Assembly: GCA_965200925.1 (NCBI GenBank)
Contig: OZ241738.1
Location: 248,001-312,000 of the forward strand
Reading direction: 5' to 3'
Source of the DNA: WTGU01 sp965200925
Lineage (GTDB): Bacteria; Pseudomonadota; Alphaproteobacteria; UBA828
DNA length: 64,000 nucleotides
Under the pieces are notes generated by a model. That model ran no database searches and was not told where the DNA came from. It saw only the letters and a list, made by a program, of their open reading frames with translations. The position numbers and the translations under genes were made by a program. Of the stretch, positions 43,722 to 52,743 are shown in pieces; positions within the stretch are counted from its first letter, which is position 1, and each line of letters starts with the position of its first letter.

Positions 43722-44744
43722 TCAGCGGAAGCGCGGGATCACGTGCTCGCCGTAGTCGGCGACGATGCGTTCCTCGCTGCCGTTGGTCAGGTAGATGGTG
43801 AACTGGGTGACGCCGGCCTTCTCCAGCGTCTTCAGCTTGGCCACGTGCTCGTCCGCTTCGCCCAGGACGCAGAAGGAATCGGTGATCGCCGACGTGACGT
43901 AATAGGTGTTGTCTGAGACCTTGTCCGCGTGCTGGCGGTAGTCGTAGCCCTCGCCGCCGGCGCCCGCGCCGCGCCGCGAGTCGATGTAGGCGGTGAGGCT
44001 CGCCGGCACCAAGTCCGTGCCGGTGCCGTATTTTTCCACGATGTCGGCGACGTGGTTGCCGACCAGCGCCGGGAACCACTTGGTCTGCGCGACGCCCGTC
44101 TCCTTGTCGCCGATCCAGACCGGGGCGGCCGCGAGCACCCGGTAGCCCACCATGTCGCGCCCGGCGGCCCGGCCCGCGGCGACCGCTTGGCCGGCGAACC
44201 ACTCGCAGAGGCCCGGGTCGGCGAGCTGGATCACCAGCCCGTCGCCGACCTCGCCCGCCGTTTTCAGCGCCTTCGGCCCGTAGGCGGCGAACCAGACCGG
44301 CAGCGCGTGGCCCGGCGCCCAATCCATGTAGACGGGCTCCGGGCAGTCCGCGTAGCGCACCGTCCCGCCCTTCGCCAGCGTCCGCATCGCCTCGCAGAAT
44401 TCGGCCGTGTGGGCGAGCGTCGCCGGGCTCTTCCCCATGACCCGCATGGAACTGTCGCCGCGCCCCACCGCGATGTCGAAGCGCCCACGCCCGATGTCGC
44501 TCAGCGTGGCGAAGAGGCTCGCCGCCACCGACCAGTCGCGCACCTTGGGGTTGGTCACCAGCGGCCCGAAGCGCACCCGCTCGGTATGCGCCATGCACAC
44601 CGCGATCTTGGTGTAGCAGTCCGACCAGAGGATGTGCGAATCGAAGAACCACACATGGTCGAAGCCCGCCGCCTCGCACTGGCGCGTGATCGCGACGGTG
44701 CGCGCAATCCCCATGTCGCCCTTGAAAGCGATGCCGAATTCCAT
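43722..44744 (-). CDS. LLM-class flavin/F420-dependent oxidoreductase
   Basis: 340 aa. The ATG at 44744 follows GGGAGGAAGGAC, an excellent ribosome site. Luciferase-like TIM barrel: FGIAFKGDMGIARTVAITRQ, HVWFFDSHILW, the flavin segment RGRFDIAVGRGDSSMRVMGK and a C-terminal FTIYLTNGSEERIVADYGEH. Closely related proteins recur beside hydantoinase or dihydropyrimidinase genes, consistent with its place 20 bases after hyuB. It likely oxidises or reduces a ring intermediate; cofactor (FMN or F420) is uncertain. Confidence 0.88.
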   Translation of the reverse strand: MEFGIAFKGDMGIARTVAITRQCEAAGFDHVWFFDSHILWSDCYTKIAVCMAHTERVRFGPLVTNPKVRDWSVAASLFATLSDIGRGRFDIAVGRGDSSMRVMGKSPATLAHTAEFCEAMRTLAKGGTVRYADCPEPVYMDWAPGHALPVWFAAYGPKALKTAGEVGDGLVIQLADPGLCEWFAGQAVAAGRAAGRDMVGYRVLAAAPVWIGDKETGVAQTKWFPALVGNHVADIVEKYGTGTDLVPASLTAYIDSRRGAGAGGEGYDYRQHADKVSDNTYYVTSAITDSFCVLGEADEHVAKLKTLEKAGVTQFTIYLTNGSEERIVADYGEHVIPRFR

Positions 44745-44764
44745 GTCCTTCCTCCCGTCGCGCG

Positions 44765-46612
44765 TCACGCCGCGCCGGCCGCCGGCGCCTTCAGCTTCTC
44801 GCCGAGCGGATGCACCTCGCCCGGGCCGTAGCCGCGCGGCACGGGCGTGTCTGCGAGCGCCGCCCGCCGTTCGGCCGTGGCGGCCGCGTCGATGCGGCGC
44901 GGCCCGCCCGTGCCGTTCCCGCCTTCGATGACCACGCCATAGACCCGCGCGGCCTTCTCAGATGAGACCCAGCCCTGCTCCACGTCCGCCAGCACCGCCG
45001 CCGGGTCGCGGGCGCGCGGGTCGCCGAAGCCGCCGCCGCCGTTGGAGCGGTAGATCAGCCGGTCGCCGGGCTGGAGGCGGATGCCCATGGCGTGCATCCC
45101 GAGCTCCTCTTCCGTCCCCGGCGCGGCCGCGCGGCAGAGCCGCAGGATGTTGGGGCCGCCATTGGTACCGCCGGCGAGGCCGAAGGGGGTCACCTCGGCG
45201 CGGTCGCCGTGCATGGTCATGGTCATCGCGCCCAGGGCCTGGAAGCTGCGGTCGATCCCGACTCCGCCCCGGTAGGTACCGTCGCCGCAGGAATCGATCA
45301 CCCCCTCGCAACGGGTGTAGAGCAGCGGATACCAGCGTTCGAGAATCTCCACCGGCTGGTTGGTCGCGCCGCCGATGAAGATCATCATCTGGAACGGGTT
45401 GCCGTCCTTGTGGCTGCGCGCGCCCTGGCCGCCCTCGTTCCACAGGTAGTTGACGTATGGCTTGCCCGTCTTCGGGTGGACGCCGCCGATGCAGAGGTTC
45501 GCGAGGTTGATGCCGGCTGCGTACATGCGCTTCGGCTCCACGTCCTGGAAGGCCGCCGCCCAGCAGGCCATGGTGACGGCGGCGACCTTCTCGTAGGCGC
45601 CGCTGGCGTAGCCCGACGCCGGCGTCGGCTCCCGGATGTCGACGCAGCTTCCCGGGCGCGACAGCACCTCGACCGCTCGGCTCAGCCCGTGGTTCAACGG
45701 CGCGAGGCGCGGGAAGCAATGGAGCGTGCCGTCGAAGACCGCCGTCTCCAGGGAGGCGCGGGGGAAGCCGAACGGCCCCACCGGTGCGTCGTCGCTGCCG
45801 CGGTAGTCGAAGACCGCCCGCTCGCCCTCGATCGTCAGGCGACAATGCACCCGGATGCGCGGCGTCTCCGGATGCATGATGTCCTTGTCCGAGAAATCCT
45901 CGAACTCGTAGGCGCCGTCCGGCAGCGCCGCGACCTGCTTGCGGAACGCCCGCTCCGTGTGGTCGAAGACGTCCGCGAACAGGGCCTCGATCGTGTCCGC
46001 GCCGTGGCGCGCGTAGAGCTCGAGCAGCCGCTCCTCGATCAGCGCGCCGGCCCGCCGCTGGGCGTGGATGTCGGCGATGCGCTCGCGGCCCGTGCGCATG
46101 TTGTATTCGATCAGCGTCATCGTCGTGCGGTCGAGCTTGCCCTTGTGGAAGAGCCGCATCGGCGGCATCCGCAGCCCCTCGGAATAGCAGTCCACCGCGC
46201 GCGGGTTGAAGCTGCCGGGGAGCGCACCGCCCACGTCGGGCCAGTGCCCGGTGCTGGAGTTGAAAGCGACCAGCCGGCCCTCGTGGAAGATCGGGCGGAT
46301 CAGCTTCACGTCGTTGCAGTGGATGCCGCCGGTATAAGGGTCGTTGAAGATGTAGATGTCGCCCGGCTCGAACCCCTCCACCCATTCCTTCACCACCTTC
46401 ACCGACGGCTCGAAGGAGCCGATATGGGGGGCTTGGTCCCGGTTGCCGTGGGCGACCAACCGCCCGTCCGCCGTGAGCAGGGCACAGGAATGGTCGTGGC
46501 CTTCGCTGATGGTCGGCGCGTAGGCGAGGCGGGCGATGGTCTCGCTGCCCTCGTCGCACATGCCGCCCAGCGCATTGCGCAGCACTTCGAAGGTGATCGG
46601 ATCGAGCCGCAT
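44765..46612 (-). CDS. hyuB: Hydantoinase/oxoprolinase subunit B, second copy
   Basis: 615 aa. Opening DPITFEVLRNALGGMCDEGS is the most typical HyuB start. Other blocks: SEGHDHSCALLTADGRLVAH, FNDPYTGGIHCNDVKLIRP and the C-terminal YRSNGGGGFGDPRARDPAAV. Second gene of a minus-strand hyuA-hyuB-LLM operon (4 bases after hyuA). It differs strongly from the HyuB at 13163-14959. Confidence 0.93.
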   Translation of the reverse strand: MRLDPITFEVLRNALGGMCDEGSETIARLAYAPTISEGHDHSCALLTADGRLVAHGNRDQAPHIGSFEPSVKVVKEWVEGFEPGDIYIFNDPYTGGIHCNDVKLIRPIFHEGRLVAFNSSTGHWPDVGGALPGSFNPRAVDCYSEGLRMPPMRLFHKGKLDRTTMTLIEYNMRTGRERIADIHAQRRAGALIEERLLELYARHGADTIEALFADVFDHTERAFRKQVAALPDGAYEFEDFSDKDIMHPETPRIRVHCRLTIEGERAVFDYRGSDDAPVGPFGFPRASLETAVFDGTLHCFPRLAPLNHGLSRAVEVLSRPGSCVDIREPTPASGYASGAYEKVAAVTMACWAAAFQDVEPKRMYAAGINLANLCIGGVHPKTGKPYVNYLWNEGGQGARSHKDGNPFQMMIFIGGATNQPVEILERWYPLLYTRCEGVIDSCGDGTYRGGVGIDRSFQALGAMTMTMHGDRAEVTPFGLAGGTNGGPNILRLCRAAAPGTEEELGMHAMGIRLQPGDRLIYRSNGGGGFGDPRARDPAAVLADVEQGWVSSEKAARVYGVVIEGGNGTGGPRRIDAAATAERRAALADTPVPRGYGPGEVHPLGEKLKAPAAGAA

Positions 46613-46616
46613 GGCC

Positions 46617-48683
46617 TCACCCCGTCGCGCAGATCAGATTCAAGTGCTCGTCCACCCGGGCGCGCGACCCCGGGACGAGCAGCGTGGTGCTGTCGAGCTG
46701 TTCGATTATGGCGGGCCCGGAGACCTCGAAGCCAGGGGGAAGCGCGCGCCGGGCGTAGACCGGCGCCTCGAGCCAGCCGGTGCCTTCGTCGAAGACCCGC
46801 CGCCGCCGCACCGGTGCCGTCCGCGCTCGCCCGTCCGCCTCGAAGGCGGGCGCCGCGCCGTCCCGCCGCCGGCCCTCCGCGCTCACCCGCGCGTTGACGA
46901 TTTCGAGCTCGGCCAGGTCCTCGGGCAGGCTGTAGCCGTAATCCGCCGCGTGGCGCTCGTGGAAGGCGCGGAAGAGGGCGCGGATGTCGGCCTCCTCCAG
47001 GGCGCCGGCCTTGACCGGCAGGGTCAGCCCGCCGGAGACTTGGCCGTAATAGCGCACATCGATCTCGCGGCGGAGCGCGGCGTCTTCGTCGGCCACGCCG
47101 TCCCGGCGCAGGCGTTCGCGGGCCTGTTCCTCGAGGGCCGCGAAGGCGGCGTCGATTCCGGCGGCGTCGAAGCGCTCGTCGGTGGCGAAGATCGACTGCA
47201 CGAAATCGTGCCGGACCTCCACGTGGAGGACTCCGAGCGCCGAGCCGAGCCCCGGATGGAACGGCACGATCGCTTCCGGGATGCCGAGATCGCGGGCGAG
47301 CTCGACCGCGTGCAGCGGCCCGGCGCCGCCGAAGGCGACCAGCGCGAAGTCGCGCGGGTCGTGGCCCCGCTTGACCGAGATCAGCCGGATGGCGCTCGCC
47401 ATGTTGGCATGCATGACGCGCAGGATGCCGGCGGCCGCCTCGTCGCGCGAACGGCCCAGCGGCGCGGCGATGCGGTCGATGGCCTTCTCCGCGAGTTCGC
47501 GGCGGAGCGCCACCCGGCCCGCGAGCAGGGTCTCCGCGCCGAGTCGCCCGAGGACGAGGTTCGCGTCCGTCGCGGTCGGCGCCGTTCCGCCCAGGCCGTA
47601 GCAGGCCGGGCCCGGCCGGGCGCCGGCGCTGTCCGGCCCGACCTTGAGCGCGCCGCCCTCGTCGATTCGCGCGATCGAGCCGCCGCCGGCGCCGATGGTG
47701 GTGACGTCGACGGAGGGGAAGCTGATGACGATGTTGAACTCGATGTTCCACTCGGCGCGGATCAGCGGGCGCCCGCCGCGCGAGAGGGAGACGTCGGCGC
47801 TGGTTCCGCCCACGTCGAGGACGATCACATCGGGCCGCCCGGCCGCGCGCCCGATGGCGGCGCCCGAGGCCACGCCCGCCGCGGGCCCCGACTGGCAGAT
47901 GCGCGCCGGGATGCGGCGGGCCGCCTCGATCGACATCACGCCGCCGCCCGAATGGGTGATGAGCACCGGCCCCGCGTAGCCGATCCCTTCGAGCCGCTCC
48001 AGCAGCGCGGCCAGATAGCGCTCCAGGACGGGGCCCAGATAGGCGTTGGCGACGGTGGTGCTGGTGCGTTCGAACTCGCGGATCTCGGGCAGGATGTCGG
48101 AGGAGACGCAGACATAGCGCCCCGGCATCTCCTCGGCGAGGAGGTCCCGCGCCCGGCGTTCGTGCGCGCCGTTGATGTAGCTGTGCAGGAAGCTCACCGC
48201 CACCGCCTCGATCCCGCGTTCGCGCAAGCCCGCCGCCGCGGCGCGGAGGCCCGCCTCGTCGAGCGGCTCCAGCTCCGCGCCCTCGTAGGTGGTGCGCTGG
48301 GCGACGGTGACGGTGTCGCGGCGGTCGACCAGCGCGGGCGCCGGATCCCAGTCGGAATCGTAGAGCGTCGGGCGCGCCGCGCGGGCGGCGTGCAGCACGT
48401 CGGTGAAGCCCGCGGTGGTCACCAGCGCCGTGCGGGCACCGGTGCGCATGATCACCGTGTTGGTGGCGATGGTGGTGCCGATCTTGATCAGCCCGATGTC
48501 GGCGGGCGCGGCGTCGACGGCGGCGATGCCGTCGAGCATCCCGTCGATGAAGTCCGGCGGCGTCGAGGCGGTCTTCGCCACCCGCGTGCTGCCGCTCGCC
48601 GTATCGTGGCGGATCACGTCGGTGAAGGTGCCACCCACATCGATGGCAAGCGTGAAACGCGGCCCCGAACGATCACTCCCCAT
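46617..48683 (-). CDS. hyuA: Hydantoinase/oxoprolinase subunit A, second copy
   Basis: 688 aa. Nucleotide loops FTLAIDVGGTFTDVIRHD and VLDVGGTSADVSL, the family block TTIGAGGGSIARIDEGGALK with VGPDSAGARPGPACYG, and IVPFHPGLGSALGVL. ATP-dependent ring-opening subunit with the HyuB just downstream. It begins the operon; the region upstream (48684-48890) holds a palindromic repeat and no clear promoter. Confidence 0.93.
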   Translation of the reverse strand: MGSDRSGPRFTLAIDVGGTFTDVIRHDTASGSTRVAKTASTPPDFIDGMLDGIAAVDAAPADIGLIKIGTTIATNTVIMRTGARTALVTTAGFTDVLHAARAARPTLYDSDWDPAPALVDRRDTVTVAQRTTYEGAELEPLDEAGLRAAAAGLRERGIEAVAVSFLHSYINGAHERRARDLLAEEMPGRYVCVSSDILPEIREFERTSTTVANAYLGPVLERYLAALLERLEGIGYAGPVLITHSGGGVMSIEAARRIPARICQSGPAAGVASGAAIGRAAGRPDVIVLDVGGTSADVSLSRGGRPLIRAEWNIEFNIVISFPSVDVTTIGAGGGSIARIDEGGALKVGPDSAGARPGPACYGLGGTAPTATDANLVLGRLGAETLLAGRVALRRELAEKAIDRIAAPLGRSRDEAAAGILRVMHANMASAIRLISVKRGHDPRDFALVAFGGAGPLHAVELARDLGIPEAIVPFHPGLGSALGVLHVEVRHDFVQSIFATDERFDAAGIDAAFAALEEQARERLRRDGVADEDAALRREIDVRYYGQVSGGLTLPVKAGALEEADIRALFRAFHERHAADYGYSLPEDLAELEIVNARVSAEGRRRDGAAPAFEADGRARTAPVRRRRVFDEGTGWLEAPVYARRALPPGFEVSGPAIIEQLDSTTLLVPGSRARVDEHLNLICATG

Positions 48684-48793
48684 CGACGCTCACCCCGTGC
48701 GGCATTCCCGCGAAATCTATCCCGCCCGCCCGCGGGACTCCACCGCCGGGCTGCGCCACAAGGCTCACCCAGCGACGGGAGTGCCGTTCGTGC

Positions 48794-48832
48794 GCCTCCC
48801 CCTATCAGGGGGAGGCCGGGAGAGGGGGGTGG
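48794..48832 (-). repeat. Dispersed GC-rich palindromic intergenic element, copy 2
   Basis: Inverted copy of the element at 10957-10997: read on the minus strand it is CCACCCC, a pyrimidine tract with CTCCC, then CCTCCCCC, a 4-base loop and GGGGGAGG. It lies between hyuA and a sulfotransferase relic. Confidence 0.5.
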
Positions 48833-48889
48833 TCCCGGACCGGCTCGGCCTCGTCGACGATCCGGAGGACCCCTCTGCCCGGCCGGAGG

Positions 48890-49691
48890 CGTGATTCGCG
48901 GCCGCCGCGCCTCCCGCCTCGCGCAGCCACGCCTCGTCCTCGAATGTCGGGTCGGCGAAACGGGCGAGCCGCCGGATCTGCGCCTCCGGCTCCGCCTGCA
49001 TGTCTTCGAACCGGATCTGCAGCAGCCGGTCCGGCGGGAAATGGCCGAGCAACCGCTCGCTCCTCTCGATCATCCCATTCCAGTAGCCGGCGAAATCTGC
49101 GAGCGGCACCTTGTCGTAGGGCAGCCGGTCGGGGTTCAGGATCGCGCTCACCACGGGGTCCAGCCAGGCGTTGAGCCGGCTCCCGCACGTTCCCTTCGCC
49201 ATCGACCCACGACGTCGATCCCCCGGCACCGGAGCACCCGCATCGTCGCCACGATCATGCGGAACAGGTCATGGCCGCTCATCGAGCAGGCGAAGAGGCG
49301 TCGGATATGGTCGGCGGACGGCTGCCGGGGATGGCTGCGGACGATCGGTTCGCGTTCAGCGAACAGCGCGTCGTGCTGGCTGGTGAGGTGCGGGAGGGTG
49401 GCGCATAGAATCGGCGGCACATTGCGGCGCGTGAAGCGGGCGGGCGGATCGTCGAACGGATAGAGCAGCTCCTCGAAGCTGCCCCGCAGCATCAGGCGGG
49501 TGCGGCTGCGCTGCCGGGCGTAGAAGCCCCACATCCGGGCGCCGGTCGAATGTCGGCGGTGGAACGGACCCATCCCGACGAAGCTGAAGAACTCGGAGAG
49601 GCTGAGCACGCGCGGCTGCCGGGATGTTCGACAGCATCGTCGAGCCGCAGCGCCCTGTGCTCAGGACGAAGAGGGGCGGGAGGGTCCCCAT
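48890..49691 (-). pseudogene. Frameshifted and internally deleted sulfotransferase
   Basis: Three frames together make a PAPS-dependent sulfotransferase. From the ATG at 49691: LPPLFVLSTGRCGSTMLSN, the 5'-phosphosulfate loop. After a frameshift near 49625: LSLSEFFSFVGMGPFHRR up to about 49195. After a second shift near 49200: a third stretch, LNAWLDPVVSAILNPDRL and ERSERLLGHFPPDRLLQI. Comparison with the family shows that the stretch after the WVERSG-like region, which binds the 3'-phosphate, is missing. The C-terminus is replaced by unrelated sequence. The gene cannot be active. Confidence 0.75.
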
Positions 49692-49725
49692 CTCTCTCGG
49701 CGAACACGATCGGATGGCCGCGCCC

Positions 49726-49947
49726 TTAAACCTGCGCAGTGACGAACCCGGCGACGATGATGCCGGTCACCGCCAGGGTGATGCCGATCTCGAAGCCGCC
49801 GAGGGGACCGACGGCTACGGGCGCCCGAACGACGGCAGGTTCCGCTCCGCGCGCCGTTCCGGCGGCGGTCGGCACCGGCGGTGATTGCCGCGTCCTGCTT
49901 GCGACGGCCCGGGCGCGGGCCTCACGGATCGCCCGGTCAGCCGCCAC
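49726..49947 (-). CDS. Possible small membrane protein after coxL
   Basis: 73 aa from a GTG at 49947 that overlaps the coxL end by 11 bases; coxL's last codons (GAGGAGGGT) double as its ribosome site. The N-terminal half is basic (IREARARAVASRTRQ) and the C-terminus is one membrane helix (GITLAVTGIIVAGFVTAQV). It is too short to recognise and could be chance, but spacing and topology suggest a coupled membrane peptide of the oxidoreductase operon. Confidence 0.35.
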   Translation of the reverse strand: MAADRAIREARARAVASRTRQSPPVPTAAGTARGAEPAVVRAPVAVGPLGGFEIGITLAVTGIIVAGFVTAQV

Positions 49948-52258
49948 CCTCCTCGAGCATCGCCAGCACCGTGGGCGGGTCGAGGGGGACAGCGCGCACG
50001 GTGGCGCCGAAGGGCGCGAGCGCGTCCTCGACGGCGCCGGCGAAGGCCGCGGCGGCCGGAATCGCGCCGCCTTCACCGACGCCCTTGACCCCGAGCGGAT
50101 TCAGACTCGAACGGCTCTCCATGTGGTGAATCGCGATCGGCGGGATCTCCATGGCGGTAGGAATGAGGTAGTCCATGAAGGTCGTGGTCAGGGGTTGGCC
50201 GTCTTCGTCGAAGACGAGCTTCTCGTAGAAGGCACCGCCGATCCCCTGCGCGGTCCCGCCCAGCACCTGGCCTTCGACGATGGCCGGGTTGATCATCCGC
50301 CCGCAGTCGTGAACGACAGCGTATTTCTCGATCGTGACCATGCCGGTGCCCGTGTCCACGACCACGATGGCCCCGTGGACGCCGCTTGCGAAGGTGCCTT
50401 CCCGGGGGCCGTGGTAGTCCGCCGCCCGCAGGCCGGGCTCGGCGCCGGGCGCGAGCGCGAGGATCGGGTTGGCCGCGCGAGCGAGGTCGGCCAGGGAGAT
50501 CGCCAGGTCAGGCGCGCCCTTCACATGCACCGCGCCGCCGGCGAACGTCAGGTCCTCCGGCGCCGCCTCCAGTGCTTCCGAGGCCAGCGCCAGGGCCTTC
50601 TCCCGCACCTTCCGCGCCGCGCCGAGCGCCGCGTTGCCGCCGACCACGGCGGCGCGGCTGGCGAAGGTGCCGACTCCCCAGGCGAAGCGGTCTGTCCGCC
50701 CGCTTTCCACCGTAACGGCCGCCGGCGCGACGCCCAGTTCCTCCGCCACCACTTGCGCCAGGGTGGTGTGGTGGCCCTGGCCCTGCGCCGGATAGCCGGC
50801 CGCGACATGGACGCGGCCGGTGGGCTCGACGCGCACCGCGACTCCCTCGTAAGGCGCGATGCCGGTGCCCTCGACGTAGAAACCGATGCCGACGCCGCGG
50901 AAAATCCCCTGTTCCCGCTCCGCCGGCTGGTGGCGCTTGACGCCTTCGTAGTCGAGGACCGTCAGCAGGGTCGCGAGCTGGGCCGGGTAGTCGCTGTCGC
51001 GGTGGATCACGCGGGAATCGTTCTGAAAGGTCCGCCCGGAATCCCACGGGCAATCCTCGGGCCGCACCAAGTTGCGGCGCCGGACTTCGGCCGCGTCGAG
51101 GCCGAGCGCCCGGGCGACGTGGTTCATGGCCGTCTCCATCACGAAAGCGCCGTGCGGCTGGCCGGCGCCGCGATAGGGGCTCACGGTCGGCGTGTTGGTA
51201 TAGACCGCCGTGTATTCGGTGTGGACCGCCGCGATCCTGTAGGGGCCGGGCAGGATGCCCTGGCAGCACTGGGCGTTGATCGGGCCATAGGGGCAGTAGG
51301 CGCCGCTGTCGTAGAGGAACGAATCCTTGAGGCCGAGAATGCGCCCGTCCTTCGCCGCGGCGACCTCGATGCGGTGGATCATCAGCCGCTCGTGGTTGGA
51401 GCCGATGAAATGCTCGCGCCGGTCCTCGATCCACTTCACCGGGCGTCGAAGCAGGCGGGCGGCGAAGGGGACCAGCACCTCCTCGGGGTAGAGCAGCATG
51501 ACCTTGACCCCGAAGCCGCCGCCCACGTCCGGCGCGATCACCGTGAGGGCGGCCTCGGCCATGCCGAGCTTCTCGGCGATAAAGCCCCGCGCGGCCGCCG
51601 GCGCTTGGGTGGTGTCCCAGATCGTCAGATGGTCGAGGCTCGCGTCGTAGTGGGCGACGACGCCGCGGGTCTCCATCGGCTGGGCGGCGCCGCGCTCCGG
51701 CCGCAACTCCTCACGCAGGACGATATCCGCCTCCGCGAAGGCGCGCTCGATGTCCCCGTTCCGGTTGGCGGTGCGGCAGGCGATGTTCGAATCCGTGTCG
51801 TCGTGGACCAGCGGCGCGCTGGGCTCAGCGGCGGCCGCCAACTCCACCGCCGGGGTCTCCGGCGCGTAGTCCACCGAGATCAGGTCCAGCGCGTCCTCGC
51901 AGAGATAGCGGTTTTCCGCCACGACCAGGGCGACCGCCTCGCCGACGAAGCGCACCTGCCCCGGCGCCAGCGCCCGATGGGTGCGCGGGTGGACGAAGCC
52001 CGGGTCTTCGTTGAGCAGCGGCATCGGCGCGTTGGCCCGGTCCAGGTCGGCATGGGTGAGCACCGCATGTACGCCGGGGAGCGCCAGCGCCGCCTTCGCA
52101 TCGACTCGTGTGAACCGCGCCTTGGCGTGGGGGCTGCGCAACACCGCCGCGTGGACCGTGCCCGGCAGGTCGATGTCGTCGATGAAGCGCGCCCGCCCGG
52201 TCAGCAGCCGGTGGTCCTCGCGGCGCGGGACCGGTTCGCCGACGAGCCGCGTGCTCAC
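49937..52258 (-). CDS. Molybdenum hydroxylase large subunit (CoxL/XdhB-like, form II)
   Basis: 773 aa. The GTG at 52258 overlaps the small-subunit stop (GTGA). Molybdopterin-binding signatures: APDVGGGFGVK, the active-site loop SPYRGAGQPHGAFVMET, a QGQGHHTTLAQVV segment and the catalytic Glu in GVKGVGEGGAIPA. Form I CO dehydrogenase would have the AYRCSFR loop with a Cys ligand; here it is PYRGAGQ, so this is a form II-like enzyme of unknown substrate (aldehyde, purine or other N-heterocycle). Third gene of the coxMSL operon. Confidence 0.9.
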   Translation of the reverse strand: MSTRLVGEPVPRREDHRLLTGRARFIDDIDLPGTVHAAVLRSPHAKARFTRVDAKAALALPGVHAVLTHADLDRANAPMPLLNEDPGFVHPRTHRALAPGQVRFVGEAVALVVAENRYLCEDALDLISVDYAPETPAVELAAAAEPSAPLVHDDTDSNIACRTANRNGDIERAFAEADIVLREELRPERGAAQPMETRGVVAHYDASLDHLTIWDTTQAPAAARGFIAEKLGMAEAALTVIAPDVGGGFGVKVMLLYPEEVLVPFAARLLRRPVKWIEDRREHFIGSNHERLMIHRIEVAAAKDGRILGLKDSFLYDSGAYCPYGPINAQCCQGILPGPYRIAAVHTEYTAVYTNTPTVSPYRGAGQPHGAFVMETAMNHVARALGLDAAEVRRRNLVRPEDCPWDSGRTFQNDSRVIHRDSDYPAQLATLLTVLDYEGVKRHQPAEREQGIFRGVGIGFYVEGTGIAPYEGVAVRVEPTGRVHVAAGYPAQGQGHHTTLAQVVAEELGVAPAAVTVESGRTDRFAWGVGTFASRAAVVGGNAALGAARKVREKALALASEALEAAPEDLTFAGGAVHVKGAPDLAISLADLARAANPILALAPGAEPGLRAADYHGPREGTFASGVHGAIVVVDTGTGMVTIEKYAVVHDCGRMINPAIVEGQVLGGTAQGIGGAFYEKLVFDEDGQPLTTTFMDYLIPTAMEIPPIAIHHMESRSSLNPLGVKGVGEGGAIPAAAAFAGAVEDALAPFGATVRAVPLDPPTVLAMLEEGGG

Positions 52259-52743
52259 CGGCCCTCGCCCCGGAGCGCCGCGGCCGCCCGCCGCGCCGCC
52301 GCCACGATCTGCGCGTAGCCTGTGCAGCGGCAGAGGTTGCCGGCCAGCGCCCGGCGGATGTCGGCGTCGCTCGGCGCCGGGTTCGCGGCGAGGAAGGCCT
52401 TGAGCGTCATCAGGATGCCGGGCGTGCAATAGCCGCATTGCAGCCCGTGTTCCGCATGGAACGCCTCCTGCAAGGGGTGGAGCGTGTCGCCGTCCGCCAG
52501 GGATTCGACGGTCTCGATGGCGGCGCCGTCGGCCTGCACGGCGAACGCCAGGCAGGAACGCGCCGGCACGCCGTCGAGCAGGATCGTGCAGGCGCCGCAG
52601 ACCCCGTGCTCGCAGCCGACATGGGTCCCGGTCAGCCCGGCCTCGTGGCGGATGAAGTCCGAGAGCAGGAGCCGCGGCTCGACGATCCGCTCCCAGACGG
52701 TGTCGTTGACAGTCACGCGGATCGCGCGGCGCCCGCCGGTCAT
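52255..52743 (-). CDS. Molybdenum hydroxylase 2Fe-2S subunit (CoxS-like)
   Basis: 162 aa. N-terminal plant-type ferredoxin cluster: C44, C49, C52 (GCEHGVCGACTI) and C64. C-terminal helical cluster: C103, C106 (QCGYCTPGI) and C138, C140 (LCRCTGY). It carries electrons from the molybdenum site to FAD. The ATG at 52743 overlaps the stop of the FAD-subunit gene (ATGA). Confidence 0.94.
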   Translation of the reverse strand: MTGGRRAIRVTVNDTVWERIVEPRLLLSDFIRHEAGLTGTHVGCEHGVCGACTILLDGVPARSCLAFAVQADGAAIETVESLADGDTLHPLQEAFHAEHGLQCGYCTPGILMTLKAFLAANPAPSDADIRRALAGNLCRCTGYAQIVAAARRAAAALRGEGR

